NCBI GenBank assembly: GCA_963713545.1
Contig: CAVQME010000010.1
Coordinates: forward strand, 248,001-312,000
Origin: CAVPLM01 sp963713545
GTDB lineage: Bacteria; Actinomycetota; Thermoleophilia; RBG-16-64-13
Reading direction: 5' to 3'
DNA: 64,000 nucleotides
The translations under genes were made by a program, and so were the position numbers. The notes under the pieces were generated by a model. The model was given only the letters and a program-made list of their open reading frames with translations, had not been told where the DNA came from and did no database searches. This document shows, piece by piece, positions 15,932-25,236 of the stretch (its first letter is position 1; each line of letters starts with the position of its first letter).

Positions 15932-17647
15932 CTAACCTACCAGCCCAGCGTCGTACACCAGCCTCCCGCCGACCACGGTAGCCAGATTGGTGATGGTGTG
16001 GATCTCCTCCGCCGGGACTGAAAGGATGTCGCGATCGAGCACACAGAAGTCCGCCAGCTTGCCCGGCTCGAGCGAGCCCTTGCGCTTTTCCATGTGGTCC
16101 TGCCAGGCTCCGCCCATGGTGTACAACCGGATTGCTTCCTGGACGGTGATCGCCTGCTTGGCCCCACGGACCGTCCCCGAGGCCTTGGACTTCCTGAGAA
16201 CGGCCGCCTCCACTCCCTGCAGCCAATCGGGGCTGGTGACCGGCGCGTCCGACGATAAGCTGACGTGCACTCCTGCGTCCAGCAGTGTCCGCAGCGGGAA
16301 CTGCCACTCCGAGCGCTTGAGACCGAGGGCCTTGTCCATGTCGTCGGAGAACACCCATTTCAGGATCGTCTGAGCGCCCACACCGATGTTGTTCGCGGCC
16401 ACGCGCTGGATGTCTTTCTCGGTGATGAGGTCGCAATGGAGCAGGTAGTGCCGTAGCTCTTGGGAGTCCTGCTCCTGAGCCCCCAGGAAGGCGTCGATGC
16501 AGGCCTCGATCGCTCTGTCCCCCACGGCGTGGATGGCGCACTGGAAGCCGTTCTTGTGAGCGTAGGCCACCATCTTGAGGAGCTCGTCGTAGCGCTCCTT
16601 TTCGGTCGCCCCGGGCATCACCAGGCCACCGTTGCCGCCGTCCGGATAGTCCTCGTGCAGCCAGGCCGTCTTGGTCTGGGGGACGCCGTCGGCGAACAGC
16701 TTGATCCCCCCGATCTTGAGCCACTCGTCGCCGAAGCCGGTGTGGATACCCACCACCGGTATGCTCTTCTCGAAGTCCGCGAGGGATATGGCCCCGTACG
16801 TCCCGAAGAGGTAGAGGATGTTCATCCGCACCGTCAACGCGCCCTCGTTGTGCAGGTCGTTGTACACGCTGATGCACTCGTTATCCAGAAGCCCCCCCTG
16901 GAAGCCGCTACCGCCGGGCCCCAAGGCCGCGTCGGTGGTGCTGGTGATGCCCCGGGAGTTCAGGTCCTGCATCATGGCCAGGATGGCGTTCCGCTTGTCC
17001 TGCCTGGTCCACTGCGGTACCACCCGCATGACCAGGCCTTCGGCCGGCAACTCGAGCAACATGCCCGTGGCCTCCCCGGTGGCGGGGTCCTTGACTATCT
17101 CGGACCCCGGCTCGGTCTGTGTGTGCCGGTCGATGCCGGCCAATTCCAGGGCGCGGGTGTTGGCGACCAGCTCGTGCTGGGTGAACGAGACCAGGTACAC
17201 CGGGTTATGGGGAGCGACCTCGTCCAGGTCCCAGCGGGTCAGATGGCGGGAGGAATCGGCCAGACACTCGGCGAGATAGCCCTGGTCCCATCCGGCACCC
17301 CTTATCCACTCGCCCGGCTTCAGAGTCGCCGCCTTGGCCTTGACCGCCGCTTTGATGTCTTCTATCGACTTGACCGCAGGGTAGCCGCAGTTCACGGTCA
17401 GCGGAGGCCGAATCCCCCCAAACAAGGCGGCGTGCATATGGCAGTCATTGATCCCCGGAAGGACGGTCTTCCCCCCTAGGTCGACCTTCTGGGTCGCGGG
17501 GCCTGCCAGCACCTCGATCTCGGCGTCGGAGCCGACTGCAAGGATCTTGCCGTCCTTGACCGCCATAGCAGAGACGGTCGAATCCTTGGCGTCGACGGTG
17601 ACTATCTTCCCGTTAACGTAGATAGAATCTGCGGCACAAACGGTCAT
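15932..17647 (-). CDS. YtcJ-type amidohydrolase (amidohydrolase 3 family)
   Basis: 571 residues from the ATG at 17647, with GGGAGACC upstream. The N-terminal beta-sandwich starts ADSIYVNGKIVTVDAKDS; the metal-binding HxH-like motif is in VLPGINDCHMHAALFG; further motifs are GFQCAIHAVGDRAI, LLHCDLITEKD and the late SLSSDAPVTSPD, and the C-terminal GKLADFCVLDRDI. YtcJ-type enzymes hydrolyse amides or cyclic N-acyl compounds. Placement directly after the liv transporter and an SDR suggests the imported substrate carries an amide bond. The extra residues upstream of 17647 run into the SDR gene and are not used. Confidence 0.88.
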   Translation of the reverse strand: MTVCAADSIYVNGKIVTVDAKDSTVSAMAVKDGKILAVGSDAEIEVLAGPATQKVDLGGKTVLPGINDCHMHAALFGGIRPPLTVNCGYPAVKSIEDIKAAVKAKAATLKPGEWIRGAGWDQGYLAECLADSSRHLTRWDLDEVAPHNPVYLVSFTQHELVANTRALELAGIDRHTQTEPGSEIVKDPATGEATGMLLELPAEGLVMRVVPQWTRQDKRNAILAMMQDLNSRGITSTTDAALGPGGSGFQGGLLDNECISVYNDLHNEGALTVRMNILYLFGTYGAISLADFEKSIPVVGIHTGFGDEWLKIGGIKLFADGVPQTKTAWLHEDYPDGGNGGLVMPGATEKERYDELLKMVAYAHKNGFQCAIHAVGDRAIEACIDAFLGAQEQDSQELRHYLLHCDLITEKDIQRVAANNIGVGAQTILKWVFSDDMDKALGLKRSEWQFPLRTLLDAGVHVSLSSDAPVTSPDWLQGVEAAVLRKSKASGTVRGAKQAITVQEAIRLYTMGGAWQDHMEKRKGSLEPGKLADFCVLDRDILSVPAEEIHTITNLATVVGGRLVYDAGLVG

Positions 17648-17711
17648 TTTCGAGGTCTCCCTTCTCGAGCCCTTCGGCTGGCTAGGCGGCGAGCAACTCT
17701 TTCCGTCGGTC

Positions 17712-18506
17712 TCAGGCGAGGTATCCGCCATCTTCGATGAGGATCTGTCCGGTGACGAAGCTCGAGGCGTCGGAAGCCAACCACACCGCGAGCCCCTTCA
17801 TCTCTTCCGGCATGCCACACCGCCCGAGAGGCAGCAACCGCGCGATGGTCCTTTCCACCTCTTCCACTTCGTCGGCCGGTGTCAGCGGAGTCCGGTGATA
17901 GCCCGGACAGATAGTGTTCACCCGTATCCCATAGGAACCATACTGCCTGGCGGCCGCCTTGGTCAGCATGATCAGCCCTGCCTTGGCCACCGCGTACGCG
18001 GTCTGCGTGTAGACCCACCTATCCTGCGCCAGAGGCCACATCCCGCCCACCGAAGATGTGGTGATGAAGCTCCCTCGGCCCCCCTCCATCATGACCGGGA
18101 ACACAGCCTTCATCTGCAGGAACACTGCCCTCAGGTCCGCGTCCATCACGTCATCCCAATCCTCGACGGGCTTCTCGTGGATGAGCACGAAGCTCTTCTC
18201 CCGGATCCCGGCGTTGGCGAAGAACACGTCGATGCGACCGAACTCATCGGTGACCCTTCGCACCATTGCTTCGATGTCGTCCCACTGCGTCACGTCGGCC
18301 GCTACCGCAAGGTTGCGGTGGCCATACCCGGCTATCGCCTCCAGCGTCCCTTGCAGCCTCTCGGTCGACCGCCCGACACACGCCACGTTCGCGCCATACT
18401 GGGCCACGGCTTCGCAGATGGTACGGCCCAGGCCAGAACTGCCTCCCGTCACCACAGCCACCCTGTCGGTCAGATCGAAAATGGGCCTATCACCGGCCGA
18501 GCGCAC
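17712..18506 (-). CDS. Short-chain dehydrogenase/reductase (SDR)
   Basis: 264 residues from a GTG with a G-rich ribosome site. Classical SDR: TGGSSGLG nucleotide loop, NAG in FFANAGIREKS, catalytic Ser in TTSSVGG, and the Y-x3-K pair in TAYAVAKAGL, then CPGYHRTPL. The C-terminus ILIEDGGYLA is typical of classical SDRs. It lies 57 bases after livF and before the amidohydrolase in the same direction. The sequence is close in style to the SDR at 60911-61705 (shared YGANVACVGR / YGADVVCVGR). Substrate unknown. Confidence 0.9.
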   Translation of the reverse strand: MRSAGDRPIFDLTDRVAVVTGGSSGLGRTICEAVAQYGANVACVGRSTERLQGTLEAIAGYGHRNLAVAADVTQWDDIEAMVRRVTDEFGRIDVFFANAGIREKSFVLIHEKPVEDWDDVMDADLRAVFLQMKAVFPVMMEGGRGSFITTSSVGGMWPLAQDRWVYTQTAYAVAKAGLIMLTKAAARQYGSYGIRVNTICPGYHRTPLTPADEVEEVERTIARLLPLGRCGMPEEMKGLAVWLASDASSFVTGQILIEDGGYLA

Positions 18507-18563
18507 GCTCCATCCCCCCCTCTACAGATGATGCTTAGTGTCCTCGCCGCGCCCTTTTCGAGG

Positions 18564-19271
18564 CTAGACGCCCAGATAGGCCTTGCGCACGTGCTCGGTG
18601 TGCATGAGCTCTTCGGCCGATCCTTCTACCTCGATGTTGCCGGTCTCGAGCACGTAGGCCCTCTTCGCCAGCTTGAGCGCCAGTCGCGAGTTCTGCTCCA
18701 CCAGCAGTACGGTCGTTCCCGTCTCGTTTATCTCCCGGACGATCTTCGCGATCTCGGTCACCATGAGCGGCGACAGACCCATGGAGGGCTCATCCAAGAG
18801 CAGAAGGCGAGGCCCGCACATGACAGCCGTGGCTATCGCGAGCATCTGCTGCTCCCCTCCGCTGAGGGTGGACGCCTGCTGCCGCGCACGCTCCCTGAGC
18901 CGAGGAAAGTGGCCCAGTATCTCCTCCAGGTCTTTGGCGGTGGCCTTGCGATCCTTCCGCAGGTAGGCGCCTATCTTGAGGTTCTCCGCCACCGACATGT
19001 ACGGGAACAGACCTCTGTCCTGTGGGACCTGCACGATGCCCATCTTGACGATGCTCTGCGGCTTCTGCCCGTCGACCCGCGCGCCGTCGAACCAGATCTC
19101 CCCTCGAGCCGGAGCCTTGAGCCCGGATATGGCCCGCAGGATGGTGGACTTGCCCGCCCCGTTGCGGCCGATCAAGGTCACAATCTCGCCTTGCTCGAGA
19201 TACATGGAGACACCCTTGACCACCTCCGCCCCCTCGTAGCGGACGGCCAGATCCCGTATTTCAAACCACAT
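18564..19271 (-). CDS. livF: Branched-chain amino-acid-type ABC transporter ATPase LivF
   Basis: 235 residues from the ATG at 19271; upstream codons read through livG in another frame. Walker A LIGRNGAGKST, PQDRGLFPYMSVAENL Q-loop region, signature LSGGEQQMLAIATAV, Walker B LLLLDEPSMGL, H-loop VEQN, and the LivF-type C-terminus. Overlaps livG by 11 bases. It powers uptake through LivHM together with LivG. Substrates of this transporter class include branched-chain amino acids, amides and aromatic acids; the neighbouring amidohydrolase suggests an amide or amino-acid derivative. Confidence 0.92.
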   Translation of the reverse strand: MWFEIRDLAVRYEGAEVVKGVSMYLEQGEIVTLIGRNGAGKSTILRAISGLKAPARGEIWFDGARVDGQKPQSIVKMGIVQVPQDRGLFPYMSVAENLKIGAYLRKDRKATAKDLEEILGHFPRLRERARQQASTLSGGEQQMLAIATAVMCGPRLLLLDEPSMGLSPLMVTEIAKIVREINETGTTVLLVEQNSRLALKLAKRAYVLETGNIEVEGSAEELMHTEHVRKAYLGV

Positions 19272-20034
19272 CGGAATCGGCCCCCAGATAGGCTTCGATG
19301 ACCGCGGCATCGGCCACACAGGCATGCGGCGTCCCCTCGACCAGCTTCTGGCCGTAGTTGAGCACGATGCTCCTGGCGCACAGACCAAGAACGGCCCGAA
19401 CGTTATGCTCGACGACGATGACGGTGGTCCCCCTCAGACTGTTGAGTTTCTTGATGATGTCGATCATCGAGGTGGTCTCCTCGGCGTTCATGCCGGTGAG
19501 CGGCTCGTCCAGCAGCAAGAGGGTGGGATCGGAAGCGAGAGCGACAGCCACGCACAACTCCCGCTGACTGCCATGAGGCAGATTCGTGCACAGCTCGTCC
19601 GCCTGGTCTGCCAGACCGACGAATCCCAGCAGCTCCATGCTGCGGTCGATGAGGTCCTGCCGCTTCCGGACACGCTGGTAGCTTCTTCCGATCACGGCCC
19701 AGGGCCCGTGCTCGGTATGCAGGTACGATCCGGCCAAAACGTTCTCGAGCGCGGTCATGCTCTTGAACAGCGCGTTCTTCTGGAACACCCGCCCTATGCC
19801 CAGGTGAGCCCGGCGGTGGGGTGGGTAACGGGTGATATCGTGACCCCGGAACATGATCTTTCCCGCCGAGACGCGCAGCGTTCCGTCGATGAGGTTGAGC
19901 AGAGTGCTCTTGCCCGCGCCGTTAGGGCCGATGAGGCCGAGGATCTCTCCCTCGTCCACAGCCAGGTCGACCTGGTCGACAGCGGCCAATCCCCCGAAAT
20001 GCCGGCTCACGTGGTCGACTTCGAGCAAGGCCAT
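19261..20034 (-). CDS. livG: Branched-chain amino-acid-type ABC transporter ATPase LivG
   Basis: About 257 residues. Three closely spaced starts exist (GTG 20043, ATG 20040, ATG 20034); 20034 has AAGGGG at proper distance. Walker A LIGPNGAGKST, LivG-type loop RAHLGIGRVFQKNALF, Walker B LLLLDEPLTGM and H-loop VEHN. The signature motif reads LPHGSQRELCVAVAL, a usual LivG variation. Its start region touches the end of livM, so translation is coupled. Confidence 0.92.
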   Translation of the reverse strand: MALLEVDHVSRHFGGLAAVDQVDLAVDEGEILGLIGPNGAGKSTLLNLIDGTLRVSAGKIMFRGHDITRYPPHRRAHLGIGRVFQKNALFKSMTALENVLAGSYLHTEHGPWAVIGRSYQRVRKRQDLIDRSMELLGFVGLADQADELCTNLPHGSQRELCVAVALASDPTLLLLDEPLTGMNAEETTSMIDIIKKLNSLRGTTVIVVEHNVRAVLGLCARSIVLNYGQKLVEGTPHACVADAAVIEAYLGADSDVV

Positions 20035-20039
20035 TGCCA

Positions 20040-21119
20040 TCACCCCTTGGCCTGCTCGTCGCGAGCGAGCGCGACCGCCTCATCCAAAGCCGGCCCGTCG
20101 ACCACCTCTCCCGAACTGGAGACCGGCGCGGCCGGTCCCGGGCGTCCTCGCCGCCTCCACGTCTGGATCTGGGCGGGGATGCCGACCAGACCCGCCGGCA
20201 TGAAGAGCATGACCACGATCGCGATGGCCCCGGTGATCATGGGCTGATACTCCTGCATGGAGCGGGTGCCCTCGGCCAGCAAGGTGAGTACCGTCGTGCC
20301 CACGAGCGGGCCGACGAAGTAGCCCTTACCCCCCACCACCATGTACACGAGGAGATAGATCGACATGGTCACGCCGAAGCGCGACGTGGCGTCCGCGCTC
20401 AGATTGTGTTGGTAGCCGGCGAACAGCGCTCCCGAGATGCCCGCCATGAAGGCCGCGAGCACGAAATTCACCATCTTGTAGCCGATGACGTTGATGCCCA
20501 CCGCTCCCGCCAGAGTGTTGTCGTCCCTGATGGCTCTCCACTGGAAACTGATGTAGGCGCGCTCCACGTAGTAGAGGATGAGCATGGCGACCAGAACCGC
20601 GGCCACGGCGATGTAGTAGAAGTTGTACGGCCTGTCGAGATCGATCTCCCCCACTATCGGGAGGTTCTGTTTACCCGGGCCCGGCACCCCGGTGAGACCC
20701 AACGGGCCGCCGGTGACAGAGTTCCAATAGAAAGCGACCAAGCGGAACGTCTCGGCAACTAGGAGAGTGAGGATGGAGAAGTAGATCCCTTTGACTTTCA
20801 GGAAGGGGTATGCCAGCAACAGGGCTACGAAAGCCGAGAACAACCCGCTGACGATCACAGCCGGCCAGAACGAGAAGCCTCCCTTCATCATCAGGATAGC
20901 GTAGGTGAAGGCTCCTATGATGGCGAAGCCTACCTGGCCGAGCGAGATCTCGTTGATGAGGGTCACGCTGCGAAGGCTGCTCACCATCAGTATGTTGATG
21001 GCCAGCAAGCATAAGACTGTCAGCCAGTACTGGTTGCCCGAGAGGATTCGGGGCATCAGAAACGCGAGCGCCGCTATCACGACCCACACGACCATCTTGC
21101 CAACACCGCTCTTAGTCAT
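20040..21119 (-). CDS. livM: Branched-chain amino-acid-type ABC transporter permease LivM
   Basis: 359 residues from the ATG at 21119, which overlaps the end of livH by 8 bases; residues upstream in this frame are out-of-frame livH. About nine hydrophobic segments and the LivM motifs INEISLGQVGFAIIGAFTYA and GGKGYFVGPLVGTTVLTLL. The C-terminal 45 residues (WRRRGRPGPAAPVSSSGEV and on) form a hydrophilic cytoplasmic tail longer than usual. It pairs with LivH to form the membrane pore. Confidence 0.92.
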   Translation of the reverse strand: MTKSGVGKMVVWVVIAALAFLMPRILSGNQYWLTVLCLLAINILMVSSLRSVTLINEISLGQVGFAIIGAFTYAILMMKGGFSFWPAVIVSGLFSAFVALLLAYPFLKVKGIYFSILTLLVAETFRLVAFYWNSVTGGPLGLTGVPGPGKQNLPIVGEIDLDRPYNFYYIAVAAVLVAMLILYYVERAYISFQWRAIRDDNTLAGAVGINVIGYKMVNFVLAAFMAGISGALFAGYQHNLSADATSRFGVTMSIYLLVYMVVGGKGYFVGPLVGTTVLTLLAEGTRSMQEYQPMITGAIAIVVMLFMPAGLVGIPAQIQTWRRRGRPGPAAPVSSSGEVVDGPALDEAVALARDEQAKG

Positions 21120-21978
21120 GGCCGAGGAGTCCCTTGGGTCTGAAGAGCAGCACCAGGATGACGATGACAAGCGGAGCCACCGACGCCACCGCCGGGCTGA
21201 AGAACACCGGCACGATGCCGTCGATGAGACCGAGGACCAGCCCTCCGATGACCGCTCCAGGGATGCTGCCCAAGCCACCGAGGACGATGATCACAAGACC
21301 CTTGATCATGGGTAGTCCACCCATGTAGGGCTGCAACTGAAGGATGGATCCGGCCAAGGCACCGGCGAGTGCGGCGAGGGCACACCCGATTGCCATGGCC
21401 GACATGGACATCCTATTGGGATTGATCCCTTTGAGGAAGGAGCCTTCGCGGTTCTGGGCGCTCGCCACCATGGCCAGACCCAGCCGGGTCCGCTTCAAGA
21501 ACAGATAGAGTGCCACCAGCGCGAGCACCGAGAAGGCGATGGCCAGGATCCGGTCTTTGGGGACCTCGGCTCCAAACAGGCTGAAGGAGCCGGAGATGAG
21601 GAAGGGAAGACTCTTGGTGTAGAGCCCGAACGCGACGACCATCGCAGCCGACAGTATCAGGGTCAACCCCGTAGATATGACGATGGAACTGAGAACCACG
21701 TCGCGCCCAGGGCGGGGTCGGAACAGCCCTCGTTCCAACGCGACCCCGAAGGCCGCCATCATGACCATGGAGACGGCGATCGCCGGGTAGAGACCCAGCC
21801 CGCGGCCGACAAGGAAGTACACACCGAATGCCCCCAGCATGTAGATCTCGCCGTGGGCGAGTTGGAGGATGCCCATGATGCTCAGTATCAACGTGAGGCC
21901 CAAGGCCATCAATACGTAGAGCCAGCCGAGGGCTATCCCGTTGACCGTTGCCTGCAACCAAAGATCGAGAGAGTCCAA
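21112..21978 (-). CDS. livH: Branched-chain amino-acid-type ABC transporter permease LivH
   Basis: 288 residues with about eight membrane segments and the LivH signatures LILSIMGILQLAHGEIYMLG and IKGLVIIVLGGLGSIPGAVIGG. The ribosome site AAAGGAGCC precedes the ATG. It follows livK after a 154-base gap that contains a long hairpin (22000-22069), and overlaps livM by 8 bases. Confidence 0.92.
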   Translation of the reverse strand: MDSLDLWLQATVNGIALGWLYVLMALGLTLILSIMGILQLAHGEIYMLGAFGVYFLVGRGLGLYPAIAVSMVMMAAFGVALERGLFRPRPGRDVVLSSIVISTGLTLILSAAMVVAFGLYTKSLPFLISGSFSLFGAEVPKDRILAIAFSVLALVALYLFLKRTRLGLAMVASAQNREGSFLKGINPNRMSMSAMAIGCALAALAGALAGSILQLQPYMGGLPMIKGLVIIVLGGLGSIPGAVIGGLVLGLIDGIVPVFFSPAVASVAPLVIVILVLLFRPKGLLGHD

Positions 21979-21999
21979 CCAGGCTCCTTTGGTGGAATC

Positions 22000-22069
22000 A
22001 AGGGAAGGCCGGTCATCCAGTTGCCCGCGCGGTCACAGCCGCCCGGGCCGTCTGAACCGGCCTTCCCTT
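22000..22069 (-). terminator. Intercistronic hairpin between livK and livH
   Basis: Perfect 13-base arms AAGGGAAGGCCGG (22000-22012) and CCGGCCTTCCCTT (22057-22069) around a 44-base loop, 63 bases after the livK stop. Such structures commonly protect or partly terminate the binding-protein transcript so that it exceeds the permease transcript. That role is inferred. Confidence 0.55.
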
Positions 22070-22132
22070 ACTCTAGTGCTCCCTAACGAAGCTCGGCATG
22101 AGTACGCGTGATACCGCGCGATACCCGGCCTA

Positions 22133-23446
22133 CTACTTAGCAAGCTCCAGGAACCCGACGAACTCAGCCACACCGTTCATGATGCGGGTGAGCGGAATAG
22201 GCCTATAGAGCACCCGGTTCACGCCGAACCGATCCATGCCGCCGATATACCCGGGGCCTTCCAACGTCTGCAAGTCGCCGGCATTGGTCATGCCCTCCAT
22301 GGTCTTCACGACTGTTGCCGCATCGATCGAGCCCGCCTTCTGCATGACCTGGATCATCACCCAGGGCATGTCATAGGCGTGAACGGCGTCGGAGATGAAG
22401 GGGTCGTTCGGCCACTTGGCGGCCCAGGCGTCCATTAGCGTCTTGACCTCAGGACTGGGGTTGGTGACGTCGATGCTATTGCACATGACGTCGGTGAGCA
22501 TGGCCGGGTCTTTCACGGTCACGACGACGACGTCAGCGCCCAGGGGCGAGTTCGACACGAACGGGCCCTTGAAGCCCAACTGACGCGCCGCCTTCAGCTG
22601 GTCGTTCGCCTGCCCGCTGACCATGGCCCAAATAACATCGGGCTTCGCCGCGTTGAGCTTGGTCATCACGGGAACGAAATCCGTGGTGCCCCAGGGCCAC
22701 TTCTCCACCGCTACTATCTCCATCCCACGCTCGGTCGCGTCCGCCGTCAGCATCTCGATCATCCCCTCATAGCCGATGTCGGGAGCGGAGATGGCTATCT
22801 TCTTGGCCTGCGGATACGTCTCGGCAAGGTAGTCGAGATCGGGGGGTCCGGTGTCGTCGTGGTTATAGAACGGACGGACCTGGAGCGGCTTGTCGGGCCC
22901 GACATCCTGCGGCGCGCCCGGTACGTTCGCGTTCGCCTGCGCGTACAACACGCCGGCCGCTTCGGTCACCTCGTTGATGGACGCCATTTCCATCTCCAGA
23001 ATGGCGCCGAGGACCATATCGACCTTGTCCTGGGTAACCAGCTTGCTCGCCGCGGTACTGGCGCCTTCCGCTGAGCCTTTGCTGTCTTCCAGGATGAGCT
23101 CGATCGTGTAGGTGTCGTTGCCGATCTTGACACCGCCCGCGTTGTTCACGTCATCGGCATACAGCTCCCAGCCGCGGGTGAACGCAAGGGCCACCACGGA
23201 GAGAGGACCGGACAAAGGCATGATCGTGCCGATCTTAAGGGTCTTAACTTCGCCGGTAGGGGCGGCCGTGGTGTCACTACTTGCTGGCGCGGTGGCGGCT
23301 GTGGTGTCGCTACTTGCCGGCGCGGTAGTTTCGGGCGCGGCACTGGTAGTCGTCTCTTCGTCTCCGCCACAGGCGGCTACACCGAACACAAGAGCGAACA
23401 GGGCGAGAACGCACAGAAGTACGAGAATTCTCTTGCTTGGCATCAT
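22133..23446 (-). CDS. livK: Branched-chain amino-acid-type ABC substrate-binding lipoprotein
   Basis: 437 residues from paired ATGs at 23446/23443 after a GGGGGG ribosome site. Lipoprotein signal: KRILVLLCVLALFALVFGV then lipobox VAAC with Cys at about residue 29. A Thr/Ser/Ala linker (residues 33-66) follows, then a periplasmic-binding protein type I fold: KIGTIMPLSGPLSVVALAFT, SKGSAEGASTAASKLV, and so on. It captures the solute for LivHMGF. The ligand is not evident; the linker suggests attachment to a thick wall or monoderm membrane. Confidence 0.92.
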   Translation of the reverse strand: MMPSKRILVLLCVLALFALVFGVAACGGDEETTTSAAPETTAPASSDTTAATAPASSDTTAAPTGEVKTLKIGTIMPLSGPLSVVALAFTRGWELYADDVNNAGGVKIGNDTYTIELILEDSKGSAEGASTAASKLVTQDKVDMVLGAILEMEMASINEVTEAAGVLYAQANANVPGAPQDVGPDKPLQVRPFYNHDDTGPPDLDYLAETYPQAKKIAISAPDIGYEGMIEMLTADATERGMEIVAVEKWPWGTTDFVPVMTKLNAAKPDVIWAMVSGQANDQLKAARQLGFKGPFVSNSPLGADVVVVTVKDPAMLTDVMCNSIDVTNPSPEVKTLMDAWAAKWPNDPFISDAVHAYDMPWVMIQVMQKAGSIDAATVVKTMEGMTNAGDLQTLEGPGYIGGMDRFGVNRVLYRPIPLTRIMNGVAEFVGFLELAK

Positions 23447-23722
23447 TCTACCCCCCAGTGATTCCATACTGAGCAATACTTGCTTTTGCTGCAGAACCTG
23501 CCGGTGAATTCCTTCGTCCACCTCCCTTGACCCGACTGCCGGATACAGTTCTCTAAACCTTTATGCCCACAATCGGTGGCGGCCTCACCATCCATCTTGG
23601 CCGCTGATCCTAGGGCGACGACGATACGCCTTCGTCCACCTTATCCACCGGCTCTATTTCACCAGAAGCCCAGAGCCGAGAAAAGTATCCGAAAGTATGA
23701 TTGTGCTCGGTCACTCAGCCCA

Positions 23723-24937
23723 TCAGCAAGTGGGTCCGACTTCCTGGCGCACGGTATGGGCGATGGCCGTGCGCCTGCGCGCCCCAACTTTGGCCGCGAT
23801 GTTCTGGATATGCTTCTTCACGGTGCACTCGGCGATGAAGAGAGCCTGGGCGATCTCCCTGTTGGTCCCCCCGGCCATGACCCGGTTGAGCACCTCGATC
23901 TCCCTGTTGGTGAGCGCGAAACGTTCCTTCAAAGGCTCGGTCGACTGCCGCGCGCCCGCGTCACGAGGTTCGAGAGTGATGAGAAGACCTTGATTCCCCT
24001 GGTCAAGGGTGACCTCGCGCGAGCTGACGCCTACGTTGCAGCTCTCGGCCAGCGCGTCGGGGTCGCTGAGCGCGTGGCCGACAAACGAGGCCGTCGCGAC
24101 TTCCGAAACGCCCACAGGACCGCGCGGGCCTTGGCAAGGCGCGCGTAAGCGGTCACCCATCCCTTCGACCATCAGTGGAGCGCCTTCGATCTGCCCCAGG
24201 GGCGAACAGAGATCTCTGGCGATCTCGTTGCAGTAGAGCACTCTCCCCCGCGTATCGCACACGATAACGCCTTTGTCCTCGGCCGTCTGCAACACAGAGA
24301 CGACACTGGCGGAGACGATCTTCTCCAGGTGGTTGCCGACGAAGGGGGCGATCATCTCCATGATGGCCGCTTCCTCGGCCGAGAAGGGATCCCGCTGCCG
24401 CGCCCGATGGAGGCAGAGCGCGCCCCGTGCCAGCGGAGTGGACGACATGAACGCCACAAGGTCGTAGTAGATCCCGCCGCTCTTCCAGAAGTCGTTGTAG
24501 AACTCGGTGGACACCCACGTGCTGTAGTCGACGACCTCCCTGAGGTCGAACACGGCGGGGATGGGCGGACGCTCGGGCGGAAGGCTCTTGCCTTTGATGA
24601 AATCGGCCAGTCCGGTTGGGTCGAGGTCGCAGTAATAGTCGGCATAGAGCTTTGGAAACGCCGGATCCTGGTTGTGGACGACGAACTCCAACTCCCTGGT
24701 GAGCGGGTTACACAGGATCAGGGCTGCCTGCTCGGCCTCCAGCTCGCCGGAGATACACTCGAGCAGCCGGCCACAACCCTCCATGTCCGCGGTGGCGGTG
24801 CTGATCTCCTGCAGGGTGCCGAGGATAGCCGCGCAACGTTCAGGACTCACCGGGGTCGATCGCGGCGGTCTGGGTCGGGTCAGAGGCGAAGACGTCGGGT
24901 CGCCCCCGTCAAGCCCCGTCGTCGGCACTGCGGCCAT
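23723..24937 (-). CDS. LuxR-type transcriptional regulator with GAF/PAS-like sensory domains
   Basis: 404 residues from the ATG at 24937 (the start is uncertain; upstream codons to 25105 are in frame). Residues about 35-200 look like a GAF-type domain (MEGCGRLLECISGELEAEQAAL); about 215-330 a PAS-like domain (VIVCDTRGRVLYCNEIARDLC). The C-terminus is a LuxR helix-turn-helix: FALTNREIEVLNRVMAGGTNREIAQALFIAECTVKKHIQNI. It lies upstream of and codirectional with livKHMGF, so it probably controls that block. It diverges from the second exporter operon, with 299 bases between the two starts. Confidence 0.85.
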   Translation of the reverse strand: MAAVPTTGLDGGDPTSSPLTRPRPPRSTPVSPERCAAILGTLQEISTATADMEGCGRLLECISGELEAEQAALILCNPLTRELEFVVHNQDPAFPKLYADYYCDLDPTGLADFIKGKSLPPERPPIPAVFDLREVVDYSTWVSTEFYNDFWKSGGIYYDLVAFMSSTPLARGALCLHRARQRDPFSAEEAAIMEMIAPFVGNHLEKIVSASVVSVLQTAEDKGVIVCDTRGRVLYCNEIARDLCSPLGQIEGAPLMVEGMGDRLRAPCQGPRGPVGVSEVATASFVGHALSDPDALAESCNVGVSSREVTLDQGNQGLLITLEPRDAGARQSTEPLKERFALTNREIEVLNRVMAGGTNREIAQALFIAECTVKKHIQNIAAKVGARRRTAIAHTVRQEVGPTC

Positions 24938-25236
24938 CGCACCCCCACAGACTGGGAGCCCCCAGCCGAGGGCAAGCGGCACGCTGCCCTGCGATCCGGC
25001 CCCCGGTTCGACCCCTTGCGTGGATATGCTTGCAGACGTGGCACCAATAATCAAGAAGACCGGGGCTTGGCCGCGTCCGTGCCCCACGCCGCCGTGCTCC
25101 TGCATTCACGTAACGCAGAGTCTTGTCCGTGCCGGTATACTGCCCAGCCAGGTCAGAAGGCTTTTCTCCGCACCCGTCGTGGGCTCGCTGGCCGGACGGG
25201 TCGGCCACATCAAGTAGGCACACCAGGAGGCAAAGC

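Noticed and set aside
18058..18531. Long plus-strand frames over the SDR and liv genes
   Set aside because: They are opposite-strand shadows of well-supported minus-strand genes and give no family match.
22000..22069. Hairpin between livK and livH as a riboswitch
   Set aside because: The loop has no recognisable aptamer pattern and the structure lies between codirectional genes of one operon, which fits an mRNA stability or partial terminator element better.
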